Of a stretch of DNA of 26,900 nucleotides, positions 9,477 through 21,430 are shown in pieces. This DNA comes from Dimorphilus gyrociliatus (lineage: Eukaryota > Annelida > Polychaeta > Dinophilidae). The notes beneath the pieces were generated by a model. It did not search any database. It was not told the DNA's origin and saw only the letters and a program-made list of their open reading frames with translations. The stretch is from the NCBI GenBank assembly GCA_904063045.1, contig CAJFCJ010000153.1, positions 16,582 to 43,481 of the forward strand. The letters are read 5' to 3'. A program made the position numbers and the translations under genes. Within the stretch, counting starts at the first letter, position 1. Each line of letters begins with the position of its first letter.

Positions 9477-10660
9477 CTACACTTTGATTTTTTTCTTTCT
9501 TTGATTTGTTTTATAAAATGATTTAACATCTTTAAAAGTGTATATCAATGGATTTAGAACAGAATTTAATGGTAGAACAAGAACAGTAATTGCAATATAG
9601 ATGTCATTTTTGAATTGTAAATTGAAAAATACTGAGTATATTCCTTGAAAGGAAAATTGAAAAGACTATTATGATTTCTAATGTGTTATGTTAATTGATT
9701 GAAAAATCTAACCTAAAAATGAAATTGGAAACCAACACAAAAAATTAGTTATTACAATTATGAAAGCATTTGATTTGAATTTTCTTTGTTGGTATTTGAA
9801 TTGATTTTCATTAACTATTCCCCTCCTTTCCAAAGTTAATTTCCATATTCTCATATAAAGAACTAATATTATCAGACAAATCATTTGTAGAAGGATTCCA
9901 AAGATTATAAATGAAAATGTCCATCCTTCAACTCTTTCACTCCTTATTTGTAATGTGAAACATATTGGACTCTTTGAGTAGTAAGACTGTATGGAAAATT
10001 CATGGAATGCATTATTAATCAATTATTAATTCAATTCGGGTTAGAAGAGCTTTGACAAACACACTGACTTTATAGATTACTATGGGAATTGCTGATATGA
10101 GTCCTGATATCAGAAATATGCACATTGTTATAACAATTGATAAGGATGGCCTGAATATCTTCCTAAATGGCCAAGCAGTAATGGTATATCTCTCAATTGT
10201 TACCATTAAAAGGCTTAGAGCGGAAATCATTATGGAACAACTGCAAAACCAGCCAATGAATTTACAGCCAACACTTGTTCTCCATTGGATATCATGATCT
10301 GAATATCTGCCTCTATAATAAGTATCAAAAGTGCCAATGACCAGTAGGAAAATTGATGTACATAAATCAGCCAAAGATAGGCCAAAATGGAAAAAGTTTT
10401 TAATAATTTTTTTATTCAGTTTCCTTAAAATAATTGATAGGAAATTCTCAAAAAATGCTAATAAAGCAAATATCCAAAGGACAACTCTAATAGTTGGAGA
10501 TTTAATTAAATCAGTGCAAGAATTAAAAATTGATTTCTTTGGTAGGCATTTCTCCATCATCTTTGAGAATTCCCATGCAATGCAACAGAATACAAAATGT
10601 CTACTGTATAATTCTCTTAAAGAGTAGAGAGGTTTTAATAGGTTGTATGAATATTTTAAA
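9477..10660 (-). other. 7TM domain of gene B
   Basis: The LRR C-flank (CCIAWEF...KCLPKK) leads into TM1 (LLAFFENFLS), TM2 (LSLADLCTSI), TM3 (VGCKFIGWF through IERY), TM4, then loop 2 with its Cys after the 82-base intron (YYSKSPICFTLQ), TM5 (FSFIIFGILL), TM6 (LCWFPIS) and TM7 (LNSVLNPLIYTF), with a short basic tail ending IKV. The G-W-x-x-S-F-I-I-F segment entering TM5 is typical of LGR/GRL101 receptors. The disulfide pair, ionic-lock E/DRY, CWxP and NPxxY are all present. Confidence 0.9.
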
Positions 10661-13600
10661 GGCAGGTAAGTATTTTCCAGCATTAGGTATTGTAGGCTTA
10701 TTAATGATATGAAAGCGTCTCTATCAACACTGTATATATAGCAATTAGCAATTATAAGACTCAATAAGTTTTTTAGCCCTAGTAGCAGATTTTTAGAAAT
10801 ATAGGATATGGTAGTGGAAGAGAAGTCAATTGATCTTAGGGACAATGAATATTTGAATGTAATTGATTCTTGTATCTTTAATGCAGTTTTTCTAATTATT
10901 AAATTTTGCAGTTTTCTCAATGGATGATCATAGAAGATTGCAGTGAAATTCAAATATTGACAATTTTCAATTTCTAAATGAACAACGTTTGGTGAAATCT
11001 TTGAAATTGGAAAATTTAAATAAGTAACATTGTGTAATGCCAATAAAATTATGGTGAAGGATTGTTTAAAAATGTGAAATTTTTTCGAATTCAAATTATT
11101 TCCAATAATATTTGAAATATTGATTTTTTTAAATCCAGAATAGATTATATTTGTCAAATTTTCTACAAGTACTTTATCGTTCTCATAAAAAATGCAATGG
11201 ATTGAGTAAAACTGCAAACATTGACACTTTTCATGGAAACAAGAAGGTTGGAAATTGTTGAATGTGCAATAGAGTTCATCATTACCCTTCAGACAATCAA
11301 CTCTACCATTGCAAACATTGTTGATTGGTATAAATGTACTTTGATTTTTACACTTAAAATAACCTTTTGGTTGAAAATTATCTATTTAAAGAAATAAAAA
11401 AAAGCAACTATCATTCATTGTTATAAATGTTTAAAATTTATTGGATTGGATGACATAGAAAATGTCTATTTGAAAACACGGCTTGGAAAATTTATAAGAA
11501 GTATTTAAAAGGGTTAAAAGGGTCTTGGGGGACAAGAACAACTGACATTTTCCATTATGTCACACCATTGACATACTGCAATTGAATTCATCATCAAAAT
11601 GTGTACAGTGAATAACACCATCACAGACATTCTTTATTGATATACAATATCTACTCTTCTTACAGAGGTAACTTCCACTTGGGCAAGATGCTCTATTACA
11701 ATTCTTCAATGCATTATAGGGAAAGTGGACTTTTGTCAAAACATTTCCCATAGAATCATAATTCAATTGGCAAATTTTATCAACTTGGAATTTTGAACAT
11801 TTTCTAACATTGCTTCTATAAAGTGAATTACATGTGCTAGATTCCTCATCTTCTTTATTCAAACAATTCACACTCATATCGCAAACTGTATCCATTCTGA
11901 TGCATTTTTCTTTGCATTGAAATAAACTATGTTCAGTACAATCTAAAAAACAAAAAAAAAAAAACATTATCAAAGATTTTTTTGTTATTGCTCTCTAATT
12001 TTTTTTTATTATTATCAATCAACTTAATGTATTTTCAATTTTATCTTTACAACTTTCATCACTTTCATCAAAACAGTTTTTTTCAAAATCGCAAAATTGT
12101 GTTTTTTGAATGCATTGTCCATTGTTGCACCTTATTTTGTTTAGTAAAATAATTAGTATAATTGATAAGTTTGTTAAATAACTAAAAAAATAACTGTAAC
12201 ACTTCCTATCCCTTCCACCCATCCACCCACCTTATTACAGGTGACCTTAAGTGAAAACTTATGAAATTATTCAACTGTAAACTCTATACTCTACCTATTT
12301 TGTAAAGGACAAATAGGCCATACTGTGAAAAGAGAAGTCAAGAGAGAGAGAAGAAAAAAAAGGAAATACAAAAACAGCAACTTGTTCATTATTGATATAC
12401 TTACAGCAATTCTCTTCATCAGCATTATTTTTGCAGTCTTTCACGTGATTGCAGACATGTTTTAAAGAAATTGTAGTATTTACATTGCAAAAAAACTGTT
12501 CATTCAATGAACAATTCCTCTCATCTTCATTTGAAAAACAATCTTTTTCTCCATCACATACATTCATCAAATTAATACACATAACATCTTTGCTACAATA
12601 GAATGAATTTTTTGGACATTTAGTAAAATTGCTATTTTCCAATTCATCAGTAAGTGAAAACTGGTAATAATCTTGAAATAAAATTTTTTTTTCAAAATAT
12701 GAATATTAAAATTTTGAAATATAAAATACTAAATTCTTACATGAAAGTCTGCATACAAAGAAATATGCAACATTTTTGTCACAGCTGAATGGAACATTAC
12801 CATATTTCAAGTCTGTTGAAAAAGAGACAGGTATCGCAATATAACATTTACTTTGTTTGTTTGACAAAGAGAAATGATTTGAATAAAATTTATGAGCATG
12901 TTTCAAAATATATTTTTTCAAAAAACATTTGTCTATGTAACTTGGAAAAAAAGAATTTTAGAAATTAGATGATGGAGAATTAAATGGAGAGAAAAGGTCT
13001 AATGACATAAAAAAATCCTACACAGAGAGAGAGAGAGATACTAAAAATTGTAGATAAACATCTGTAGGATTGTCTATTCAATAGGCCTTTTCCAAACTGA
13101 ATTATTTATGATGATGATAATAATGATGATTAGTTACAGATTTGTATAATTTAGTACAAAGTTGTAGAGTTCATATGGTGTCATATCATCATGCACAAGT
13201 ATATCATGTTCTCTGGCATCCTTGACTAATCTTAGTACTTGGTAAATAAAAAATATTCTTTTGTTTCATTATATATTTTCTATATAGCAAGATTAAGTTT
13301 AAAAGTTTTACTTACATCCTGGTAAACTGCTTTTTAAATCAATTAGTTGGGATTTCTGGTTAATTTTTGCCAAAACATTGATAAAATCGTACTCGTCATT
13401 TGACATATATGGTAATGAAGCATTGAGTTGTCTACACATTTTTGATGCCTTATTTATTGATATAGTTCCATCTGGTTTAATTGGCAAATAGCAGCCATAT
13501 TCAAAAGTATAAGAATTCTTATCAGAACACATAATTTCTGTTTTTTTTTTAAAAAAACAACTATAATTCTGAAATCTTTGCAGATATCAATCAAAGAACT

Positions 13601-15810
13601 CAATTTTGGATTTTTTAAAAGTAAATGGTATTTATTGCAGTCATCTCCTTAAATACTCACTTTTTTTGCAATCCATCAATTGAGTTCTTTCTAAGTATAA
13701 ATTAGAAAGCAGTATACCATTGTTATTTAAGCATTTAAGGTCAGGTATACTCATGTATTCACTTCAAAACAAAAAAAAACTGTTTATTCTCTTTAGCTTG
13801 TTTTACAAAATTGAAATTGTTTGAAACTTACAGATAATCCATCCAATTCTCATTAGTTGTAATTTTACATTGTGACACATTATAGTAGTTTGGACAGGTA
13901 ATAAAAAAATATTTTTGCTGTATGATATTAATAGCGTACAACTGATTTGTAGCAATCAATGTTCCAGTTTTATAGCCAAAATATTGGCAGACAGCCAATG
14001 TTTCATAATATTTTACAGTTGCCACTGCAATTGAATACCAATTATAATTATTGTATAGGAATACTATACCATCAAAGCTATTGGCAGTTTTTTCAGTTTT
14101 TCTACTATTTCTCAGTAAATAGCTTCCATCATTGTTTTGAAACATAAATTCTTTGTCTGAAGTAAAGGTTTTTAGTGATTTTTTGTCTTTTTTTTTACAT
14201 AGGGAAAAGGTGTAAGTAACTTTTAATTATTGTTTCATTCACACAATTGCCAGCTATCATAAAACCATTAGATTCTGGATTTCTATATGATAGGCATACA
14301 TTGAATGGTCTATTGCTGATAGAGCATAAATCAAATGTTGGAGGGAATGAGAAATCCAAGTGGTAATTTATTGAGGAACAACTACCAAACTAAAATACAT
14401 GAAATTGTCTCTAGAAAATTCAAAATTCAAATGAAATGATTAGTGTTTTTCCCCATACCTCCATTGCTGTTGATGATTGAACAATAAATCCAAATGGTAG
14501 CGCTATTTGTCCAATTGACCTACAGATTAGGGAAGAGATTTTGTATTGGTTTCTCGCTTTGAATACCAAAGGAATGTGACCAAATGTTTTAGAAACAACC
14601 ATATAAGATAAAGTTTTTGTTGAATTGGTTTTGAAAAATACTTTTTTATGGAATGGCTTCATCTTTTCTACAGAAAAATCTTGTTTGTTTGTTTTCAATT
14701 TATTAATAGCAGCTGTTGAAAAATATTTAAAAATTTTCTACCTTCAAGTTCTCTCTTTGTGCAAAAAATCAATTTTGTTGAATTTATATTTGTTACATTT
14801 CCAATAATTTCATTTCCATTTTTGTAGAATGCAAAAGTTTTAAAACTTTTTGAATTAATTTCATTCAAGTAAAATTGAATTTTATTGCAAAAATTCAAAT
14901 TTGAAGTATTATTTTTTACTAATTGATAATTTGTTTTTCTGTGTCTGACAAACAATTGATAATCATCATCATCCAGATTCAGATTTGCAAATATGACTGA
15001 AAAGAGGAAAACAATGATGAAATTAACATTTTTGAATCAAGGAAACATTTTTTTATATATCATTGATAAAGGAGTGACAGAAATTGCCTAAGATTTGTAG
15101 TTAGGTAGGTCTAAGCTAAGGTTAAATCTTGGCTTAACCAAACCACCAGTTTCAGTATCTTGATTCAAATATTGATTGAAATAATTTTTCATAAAAAAAT
15201 TCAAATTTACATGGTGTAGTTGTTTTGTAGCATTTGAGACAAAGTGAACCAAGTGTTTGTGAATATTCATCTAAATTGATATACCTGCTACAGAGGTGTT
15301 ATCATGTACAATAAAAAAGATTATAAAAAAACACCATCGATAATTACAGAATTAATCTCTTCTTGTAATTTGTTACTGATACTTGCAAACTATCTTTTAA
15401 TTTTGTATTTAAAAATAAAAATTATGTTAAAATTCTAAAAGATTTTCTTTCTTTCTGTTTTTTTCTTTACCTTCTCTCGGATCACATGCTTCGGCAATAA
15501 AATGAATATTATCATATCCTAATGATCTACATAGGCCTTTGTAGAAATTTGCATTTAAACCAATTCCAAATGCCACATATAACTTATTATCATTATTTTT
15601 TAATTTGGCATAGATTTTTCCATAAATTGAGAATTTATTCTCCATTAAAGTTTCTACTGAGTAGGTATAAAGCTTTGGATTTAGAATTTGCTTTGTACTT
15701 AACTCTGCAAAATGTGGACAGGTGATGCTTTGAAGTTCATTTAGTGAAGAGAAGATTACATATATTGCAATTTGAAATATTCTTATTAATCTACAAATAG
15801 GGATTAGCAT
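9477..15810 (-). CDS. Gene B: SRCR/lectin/LDLa/LRR mosaic GPCR (GRL101/LGR-like), 16 exons
   Basis: A cell-surface receptor of about 1480 residues. Exons: 15810-15471, 14996-14742, 14667-14459, 14389-14221, 14156-13832, 13761-13661, 13537-13316, 13237-13138, 12940-12741, 12671-12405, 12322-12295, 12130-12024, 11942-11577, 11381-10069, 9986-9713, 9643-9477. All borders are GT-AG and every phase agrees (4443 bases including stop). Order: signal peptide 1-28; SRCR-like 1 (GLCRSLGYDN); a module with FCNKIQFYL; SRCR-like 2 (LICRSIGQIALPFGF) and 3 (AVCQYFGYKTG, ITCPNYYNVSQC); C-type-lectin-like region about 468-640 without calcium-site motifs; six LDLa repeats about 650-932; LRRs about 940-1170; 7TM from about 1190 with LSLADL, GCKFIG, IERY, CWFPI and NPLIY. 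The core GPCR motifs are intact, so it should signal; the ligand is unknown. LDLa-LRR-7TM is the GRL101/relaxin-receptor plan; the SRCR-lectin extension is what is odd. Start chosen for the signal peptide; an upstream non-coding exon is possible. Confidence 0.87.
11273..12660 (-). other. Array of six LDLa repeats in gene B
   Basis: LDLa modules normally carry six Cys and an acidic calcium box (C-D-G-x-x-D-C-x-D-x-x-D-E). Repeats 1 and 2 are in exon 12671-12405 (CDGEKDCFSNEDERNC; CNHVKDCKNNADEENC). Repeat 3 spans the microexon and exon 12130-12024 (CDFEKNCFDESDESC). Repeats 4 and 5 are in exon 11942-11577 (CDMSVNCLNKEDEESSTC; CDGVIHCTHFDDEFNC). Repeat 6 opens exon 11381 (CNGRVDCLKGNDELYC). Most borders in the array are phase 1, which favours module shuffling. 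Several repeats have lost the first Asp or Gly of the calcium box, so not all need bind calcium. Confidence 0.9.
12295..12322 (-). other. 28-base microexon of gene B
   Basis: Flanked by CTTTTCACAG and GTAGAG, it encodes the first Cys of LDLa 3 (WPICPLQN) and carries the frame from phase 1 to phase 2, which the neighbouring exons require. Gene A has a microexon of exactly the same length at 18164-18137 with the same phase change and a Trp followed by Cys (WDDCSKGK), so it predates their duplication. Confidence 0.85.
13024..13039 (+). repeat. GA dinucleotide tract
   Basis: About seven GA units inside the intron between gene B exons 13237-13138 and 12940-12741; simple sequence only. Confidence 0.8.
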
Positions 15811-17300
15811 TTTTCTTCTATTTTCAATAGAAAATGCTGGATTACTTTGGTTTGTTTTTTCTGATTAAGAATATCAAAAAAAAATGAAAATCATTAAAAA
15901 CTGATGTTCAAAATTACTTGGTTTTTTTTTTTTTACAGTTTTACTAATTTTACATTAGTGGTGTTCAGTTTCAATGGTAAAAGAATTCTTTAATTTCATT
16001 CTAAGGGGCATTAAGTACTCTTTTCAATTAGTAGAAGAAAAATATATTATCTTACCAATTTGCACTTGGTCCTATTGTTCAAAAGAGAAAAATAGATTAT
16101 TATAGTAGGAGAAAAAATTCGCCATTTTGACAAGAGATTTTCAATTCTAATTGTTAGCATTACCATTTTGTGTCAATTAAGAACTTTGTTGGTGCAATTT
16201 TCTTTAATCTGGAACTAGTTATCCTTTATAATTGTTATAGCAGAGAGGAATTTAAATGCAATGCCAGTTGTTGTTGCCAAGTACTGAAGATGCAATTGTA
16301 ACCAGGTCTGTGACAATCCACACATGTGATTTAATATTATTGTGAGTACATCAAGTTGTTTACTTTAGTAGTTTTTTATTATTCAGTCATTTATTGGGCT
16401 AGTGTGTCTTGTTGAAAAAGTCCTTCTCTACCCAACAACAATCTAACCAAACAGCAAATATTAAATCCTCAGTCATGATTGAATATCTTTCATCTGCCAT
16501 TAGAGGTTTTATTGAATAGGTAAAAATCTATGCAAAATGGCAACCTTTTTTAGTAATATAAGAAGAAAATTTATTCCTTTTAAGTAGATAACTACTCAAT
16601 TCATTATTACTTTTACGATTGAAGTAATTAAGTAAGCTTAAATCGTAAAAAAAAGTAGTCAATTGTCAACAATTTCTATTTTATCAATATGCAAATTAAG
16701 CCATGTTCTCGCCCAATCACAATCACTATAGGCTTATGAATAGCTACAGCTTTATATAGGTTTCTTTGAAACATCTGAAGAGGAAGGACATTAAAACCTT
16801 CAGTCCAGATCTCAATATCATTGCAAATACATCAAATTGGCTCAATAAGAAAAAAGAATTGTTTCTCTCAAGATGATTAACATTTATTTTCTGCTTTCAT
16901 TCAAATAAATCTACCGGTTTTTATTTTAATAATTACTTGTGTTTGTGTGTTTTACATCATTTCTAGATCGTGTAGATTTTTTTTGTTAATGCTTCTTTGT
17001 CAAAATCATATCCAGTTGGAATTGTACCCTTAGAGAAAATGTCCCAACATGGCTGCAATGATTGATATTGAACATTCCCTTCTTGTTATCATATCAATAA
17101 AAACATGTATCTTAAAGGTCATTTTGTAAACTTTTGTTGTTTATTACCATGGTGATCAGAAAGGTAAATCATCTGAAAGGTGTTGTTATTTTGAATTTTG
17201 ATTGATAGAAACAGAATTTTATACAAACGCCATAAATCGTAAATATTTTGTGTCAGTTGCCACAAGTTTTTATTACAAAATTCAATTACATATTGAATTT
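15811..17300. other. Intergenic stretch upstream of gene B
   Basis: This should hold the gene B promoter. A minus-strand GTAAGA donor near 16054 could close a 5' untranslated exon spliced to an acceptor near 15865, but this is only a possibility. The minus-strand frame at 17119-17349 has no family resemblance. I found no lost LRR-7TM exons of gene A here. Confidence 0.35.
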
Positions 17301-17309
17301 GGATGCCAG

Positions 17310-17440
17310 ATAGTTGATCTGTATTTGGAATGAACATTTGTACTAACAATGATGTTGAAGGGTGGCATAGGAGACTTAATGAGAAAACTATTTATCTATA
17401 TGATCATGTGATCAACTTGCATTCTTATTTGAAAGATTAG
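17310..17440 (+). pseudogene. Fossil of a MULE transposase C-terminus
   Basis: On the plus strand a stretch reads SVFGMNICTNNDVEGWHRRL, which lines up with WSIYGEAIRTNNDLEGWHNR of the complete MULE in this window, including the third catalytic Glu. In-frame stops lie before and after it. It belongs to a different MULE lineage because only the NN-D-x-E-G-W-H core is shared. It lies just beyond the point where gene A loses its receptor half. Confidence 0.7.
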
Positions 17441-18136
17441 ATAAAATGTTATTTTGCTAACAAATATCTCCAACAATACTTTATTGTGTTGTGTGTACTT
17501 CAAAAGGATGTATATTGGTGTGAAGTGACAGAAAATTCAACAATTACAATACTTGAGATGGAAGAAAAGGAAAAGCTAAATTTTATTTAATTTACATGAA
17601 TGTAATAAACTTACTTGGATTACAGTGAAACAGGTATCCTTTAATTGGTACACCTGGATATCTAGATAATAATGTGGTCCATAACTTTTTGGGAATCATA
17701 TAGTTTGTAAGTGTTTGAATTTCCAACAAAATATGCTCAAGTTATGAAGTTAGATTAGATATTTGATAATTCATTGTTAAACGTTGTTTCATCTGTACTA
17801 TCAAAACAATCTGTGTGAAAATCACACATTTTTGATCTAGGAAGACATTTATCATCACAAGAGAAATATTTGCAACTATTGCTGCATTCTTTTCAAACAG
17901 ATTTTTTTGTAAATATTATGGTCAGGGTTATCTAAAAAAATTCTATTATTATCATTTACCAGTTAATTCTATTGAATTTTCTTGAAAACTGGTAGAACAT
18001 ATTTCATCAGTTCCATCAATACAGTTAATTTCACTATTGCAAAAATATATTGAGTTAATGCATTCATGATTTTTGCATCTGTGTAAAATTAAGTATTAAA
18101 TATTCTTTAAAATTTTCATACACTACAAACTAAAAC

Positions 18137-18164
18137 CTTTTGCCTTTGGAACAATCATCCCATT
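18137..18164 (-). other. 28-base microexon of gene A
   Basis: Acceptor CTTCAAACAG, donor GTTTTA, phase 1 in and phase 2 out, coding WDDCSKGK for the start of an LDLa repeat. Length and phase match the gene B microexon. To keep the frame open the preceding exon must end at 18331 (TGTA|GTAAAA) and not one codon earlier. Confidence 0.75.
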
Positions 18165-19611
18165 CTGTTTGAAGAGAAGATTTCATTTGTGATTACAGAT
18201 TATGAGGAAAAAAATTCTTAATTTTCCTTAATCTATTACAGTAGTTAAACAGAAAAAAGCCTCTCAAGCTTTTCTGCTATTCATTATTAAGGGAAACAAG
18301 AATTGTATGATTATGAAAAAAAAGTTTTACTACAGTTTTCTTCATCATTTCCATTAGAGCATTCTTGTAAATGATCACATACATATTTGTAGCTTATGTT
18401 ATAGCCATTTCCACATTGGTATTCATCAGCTTGTGGACAATTTTCTTCATCTTCACCAGAGAAACAATCCAGATATCCATCACACTGGTAAATTCTATTA
18501 ATACAAATTTGGTCTATTGAACAATAGAATAAATGTTGAGAACACATATCTTTATTGATATAGAGTCTTAAAAATTGATTTATTAATATTCTATTCTTTC
18601 TATTCATTCCATCAACTATTGTTCAATATGAAAAAACAATTCCAATGTCAAACTTTTTCATGGACTTATCTAAAGTTCTTACCTGCTGGACTAATACATG
18701 GTAGAGTTGTTATTTGTTTTAATTCACATGTAGTAGGTTCAATATTGTATGTTTTATGCATGGAATGAAGCAAGGCAGATGGTTTTTCAATTATTTTATA
18801 TAGAAAACACTTGGACATTTTGGTAATTGTTGCTTGTCTAATATTGTTTTTGGTGAATTTTCTACAAATGTCTTTCAGGCTAGATTTTCAATTTAAATAT
18901 CTAAATGATGTTTTTATCAGTTATATCATACTTATTTAATCACCTATAAAATATTGGTTCTGATGATGTGAAATCATAAGGTTTCTTATCTAAATGAACT
19001 ATAATTGACCTATTTCTGCTATTTTTTATAGTTTTTAGCTCTAAAACATATAAAAAATAAAAAGAAAATGTAATATGTTTAAAATTGACTACATTTGATA
19101 TTCACTTCCAGGTAAATTGAAATAATAGCTATTAGATCCCACAGTTTCAATTGACATAAGCAGTTGAAGATGATAAAAAAAATCAAATATTTCAAAAGAC
19201 AAAAAACTCAAAGTACTGTTTTTCTTTTTGCAAATATTTTGCACTTTATCAATAGACACTCTCTTTTTATATTGTATCAATAGAAAACAATGATTTTTAA
19301 ATTGTATTGCATCTTTGTTGTTGCATACTGCAGGATCAAATTTAAAAATTTAAATTGTAAATTTTAAACACATACAAAAAACACCTTTGCCATTATTTGA
19401 ACATTTTATATGAATTTATAGTGTATGAAGATTTTTTTTTTTATATTTTAAAAATGAGTTTACTATTGCACTATTTACATTTACACCACATGAAGAGTTA
19501 TACTCATTTTTGAATTGAGTACATTTCATAGTTAAATAATAATTAAGAAAAATTGTTGATGTATAAGAATAACTAAATATTTCACCAAATTTAAAACCAA
19601 ATGGAAATGCC

Positions 19612-20343
19612 ACTGGGGCAGTTACAGACTCTAACCCTTCAACCCCAGCAACTCCAACAATTACAATTCAGCCAGCAGGAATGTCAGAAAGGCAACAAAG
19701 ACTAATTGAAGACTATGATAGATTGGTGAGTGAAATGAAAAGAAATAGAATCACAATTCCAACAGATCATGGAGATGGAACACATCACCCAGCACAGAAC
19801 CCAAATGTTGATATCACAACAGTAATTCAAGCATTAAGGGCTGCTTGGGACCGCCCTCAAAGAACTATTCTCAAGTTGTATGATGGAAGCAAGGAGTGTT
19901 CAAAATTCAAAGAAGACTTTAATCAGGCATGTTATGCTTATGGTTGGATAGGTGAAGATGTTGTGAAAGCAAATCTTTTAGATTATTTAACTGGTCCTGC
20001 AAAGGATTTGGTGTTGGCTCTGGATGGAGAGCCTACTGTGGAGGAAATATGGAAAGCCCTCCATGACGAATTTGATCTGGAGCCTTTGGAGTATCAAGAG
20101 AAATTGCTTAACTTAAAGCAAATGAATGGCGAAAGTGTGGTTCAGTTTGTTAATAGAGCAAAGAAATTGATAAAGAGGTTTTCTCCACCTAGACCAATGG
20201 AACCACAATTGCTTGCAACTATGAAAGAAATAAAACTGATGGAAGTTTTACAAAGAGGATTACAACAGGATATTCTACATTTAGTGTACACCTTACATCC
20301 TAAATGTCAAACATTGGCAGAACTATATGAGGCTGCTAAGTAA
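19612..20343 (+). pseudogene. Retroelement Gag (capsid region)
   Basis: The frame is open from the junction; the first Met is at 19681, preceded in frame by a Ser/Thr/Pro-rich stretch ending PTITIQPAG. From 19681 it has 220 codons. Residues about 60-190 have the helical capsid layout of Ty3/gypsy Gag (LKLYDGSKECSKFKEDFNQA, WKALHDEFD, FVNRAKKLIKRF, VLQRGL). TAA at 20341 interrupts it, but the same frame continues openly into the protease region, so this is better read as a nonsense change in a Gag-Pro frame than as a natural Gag end. No CCHC zinc knuckle is seen; a Lys/Gln/Asn-rich stretch after 20386 may serve for RNA binding. Confidence 0.78.
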
Positions 20344-21219
20344 GTAGAAACTTCATTAAAACTAACTCAAAGAAAACCGATCACAATGGTGTCAAAATTG
20401 GAAACTCAACAAAGAAAAGAGACCAAAAAGACCCAGGTAATCAGAAAAGATGCTTCTACAGAAACCCCAAATTTTTGGAATAGAAAGCATGTACCTGACA
20501 ACAAAAATGCTACTAAAGAAAAGTTTTCAAGCCAAAAAGTCCAAAAGTATGCACCAACTACAACAAACAGGTATTATAAGAAAAATCAACCAGCAAAGAC
20601 AATTCTGAAAGAGGAACCTAAGCTACAAAAATTAGAAACATTAGACAATGAAAGCATGTCAGAAAATGATGAAGTTCAAGATATTCTCTGTTTTTCAGAT
20701 AGTGACTTGTTACAAAGCAAACAATCTGAGCAAAATGCTTCAACATTTATTGGACAATTTGAAACTAATAATGGTTTTAAGTTTGATGCCTTGATAGACT
20801 CTGGTACTGACAGATCTTTTGATTCAAAAAAGGTATTAAGACAAGTTCAAGGAAAAGCATCCTTCCCAGAACAAACTGTGAAAAATGCTAGAGATGCTTC
20901 AGGTAATAGCATAGAGATATGTGGAGAAATCATTCTCAGACTTTATTTTAATGGAAAGATTATTAAACAACGCTTTCTGATCAACAAAATCATTACACAA
21001 CAATGTATTATTGGGTGTGACTTTCTACAACAAAATGGAGCTACCCTTGACTTTGGCAAGAGACAGATTATACTCCAGCCAGGTACAGAAAAGAATTACC
21101 CTGTTGGAACACAACACTTATCTTTCAAAGGATTTTACCCAGTTCCTCTTATTATGAAAAGAATGAGAGTCAAATACATACCCTTCAGACAACAATTGAA
21201 CAAGAAAATCTGGAGATGA
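20344..21219 (+). pseudogene. Retroelement nucleocapsid-like linker and retropepsin 1
   Basis: In frame with Gag after the TAA. Residues up to about 110 past the Met at 20386 are basic then acidic (DNESMSENDE). The aspartic protease follows: LIDSGTDRSF around 20791-20820 is the catalytic D-S-G loop, and CIIGCDFLQQNG around 21004-21036 is the matching I-I-G-C-D strand. Length of about 105 residues fits one retropepsin subunit, which works as a dimer to cut the polyprotein. The frame ends TGA at 21217, but the continuation into RT is in another frame, so a base was lost or gained between about 21110 and 21190. Confidence 0.8.
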
Positions 21220-21430
21220 AGGACAAAGTTACCCAAATTCTGGCGAAATATAAAGAAACTATTGCAGAAGACAGATTTGATATTGGCAATCCAGAGGTAC
21301 CACCCTTGGAAATAACTCTTGAACCAGGTTCAACACCATATAGACAAAGGCTATATAGAATGCCTCCTCAAAAACAAGAAGAATGTAAGCAGCAGATAGC
21401 TGAATCTTGGTGAACTGTTGCTCCATATTT
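21216..21430 (+). pseudogene. N-terminal edge of reverse transcriptase
   Basis: Reads KYKETIAEDRFDIGNPEVPP then ITLEPGSTPYRQRLYRMPP and EECKQQIAES, the standard entry of Ty3/gypsy RT (I-x-L-x-x-x-x-P-x-x-x-x-x-Y-R-x-P-P followed by a helix). The frame stops at 21413 exactly where the conserved S-P-W-x-x-P segment should come. None of the palm, the YxDD motif, RNase H or the integrase core is present anywhere in the window. Confidence 0.75.

Larger units (their letters stand above)
19612..21430 (+). mobile_element. Retroelement fragment 1: gag, protease, start of RT
   Basis: A Ty3/gypsy-like internal region, visibly less AT-rich than its flanks. The 5' edge cuts the SRCR exon of gene A near 19612; no LTR, primer-binding site or ATG-proximal leader precedes it. 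The 3' edge is inside the fingers of reverse transcriptase near 21430, after which sequence returns to AT-rich host DNA. It holds one nonsense codon (20341) and one frameshift (about 21110-21190), so it is not active by itself. Confidence 0.8.

Noticed and set aside
10015-10068. Apparent frameshift in gene B between TM4 and TM5
   Set aside because: An 82-base GT-AG intron (10068-9987) restores the frame at phase 0, and pseudogene D has an intron at the same codon.
15088-15270. Minus-strand open frame as an extra exon of gene B
   Set aside because: The flanking exons (ending 15471 and starting 14996) already join in phase, and the frame shows no domain.
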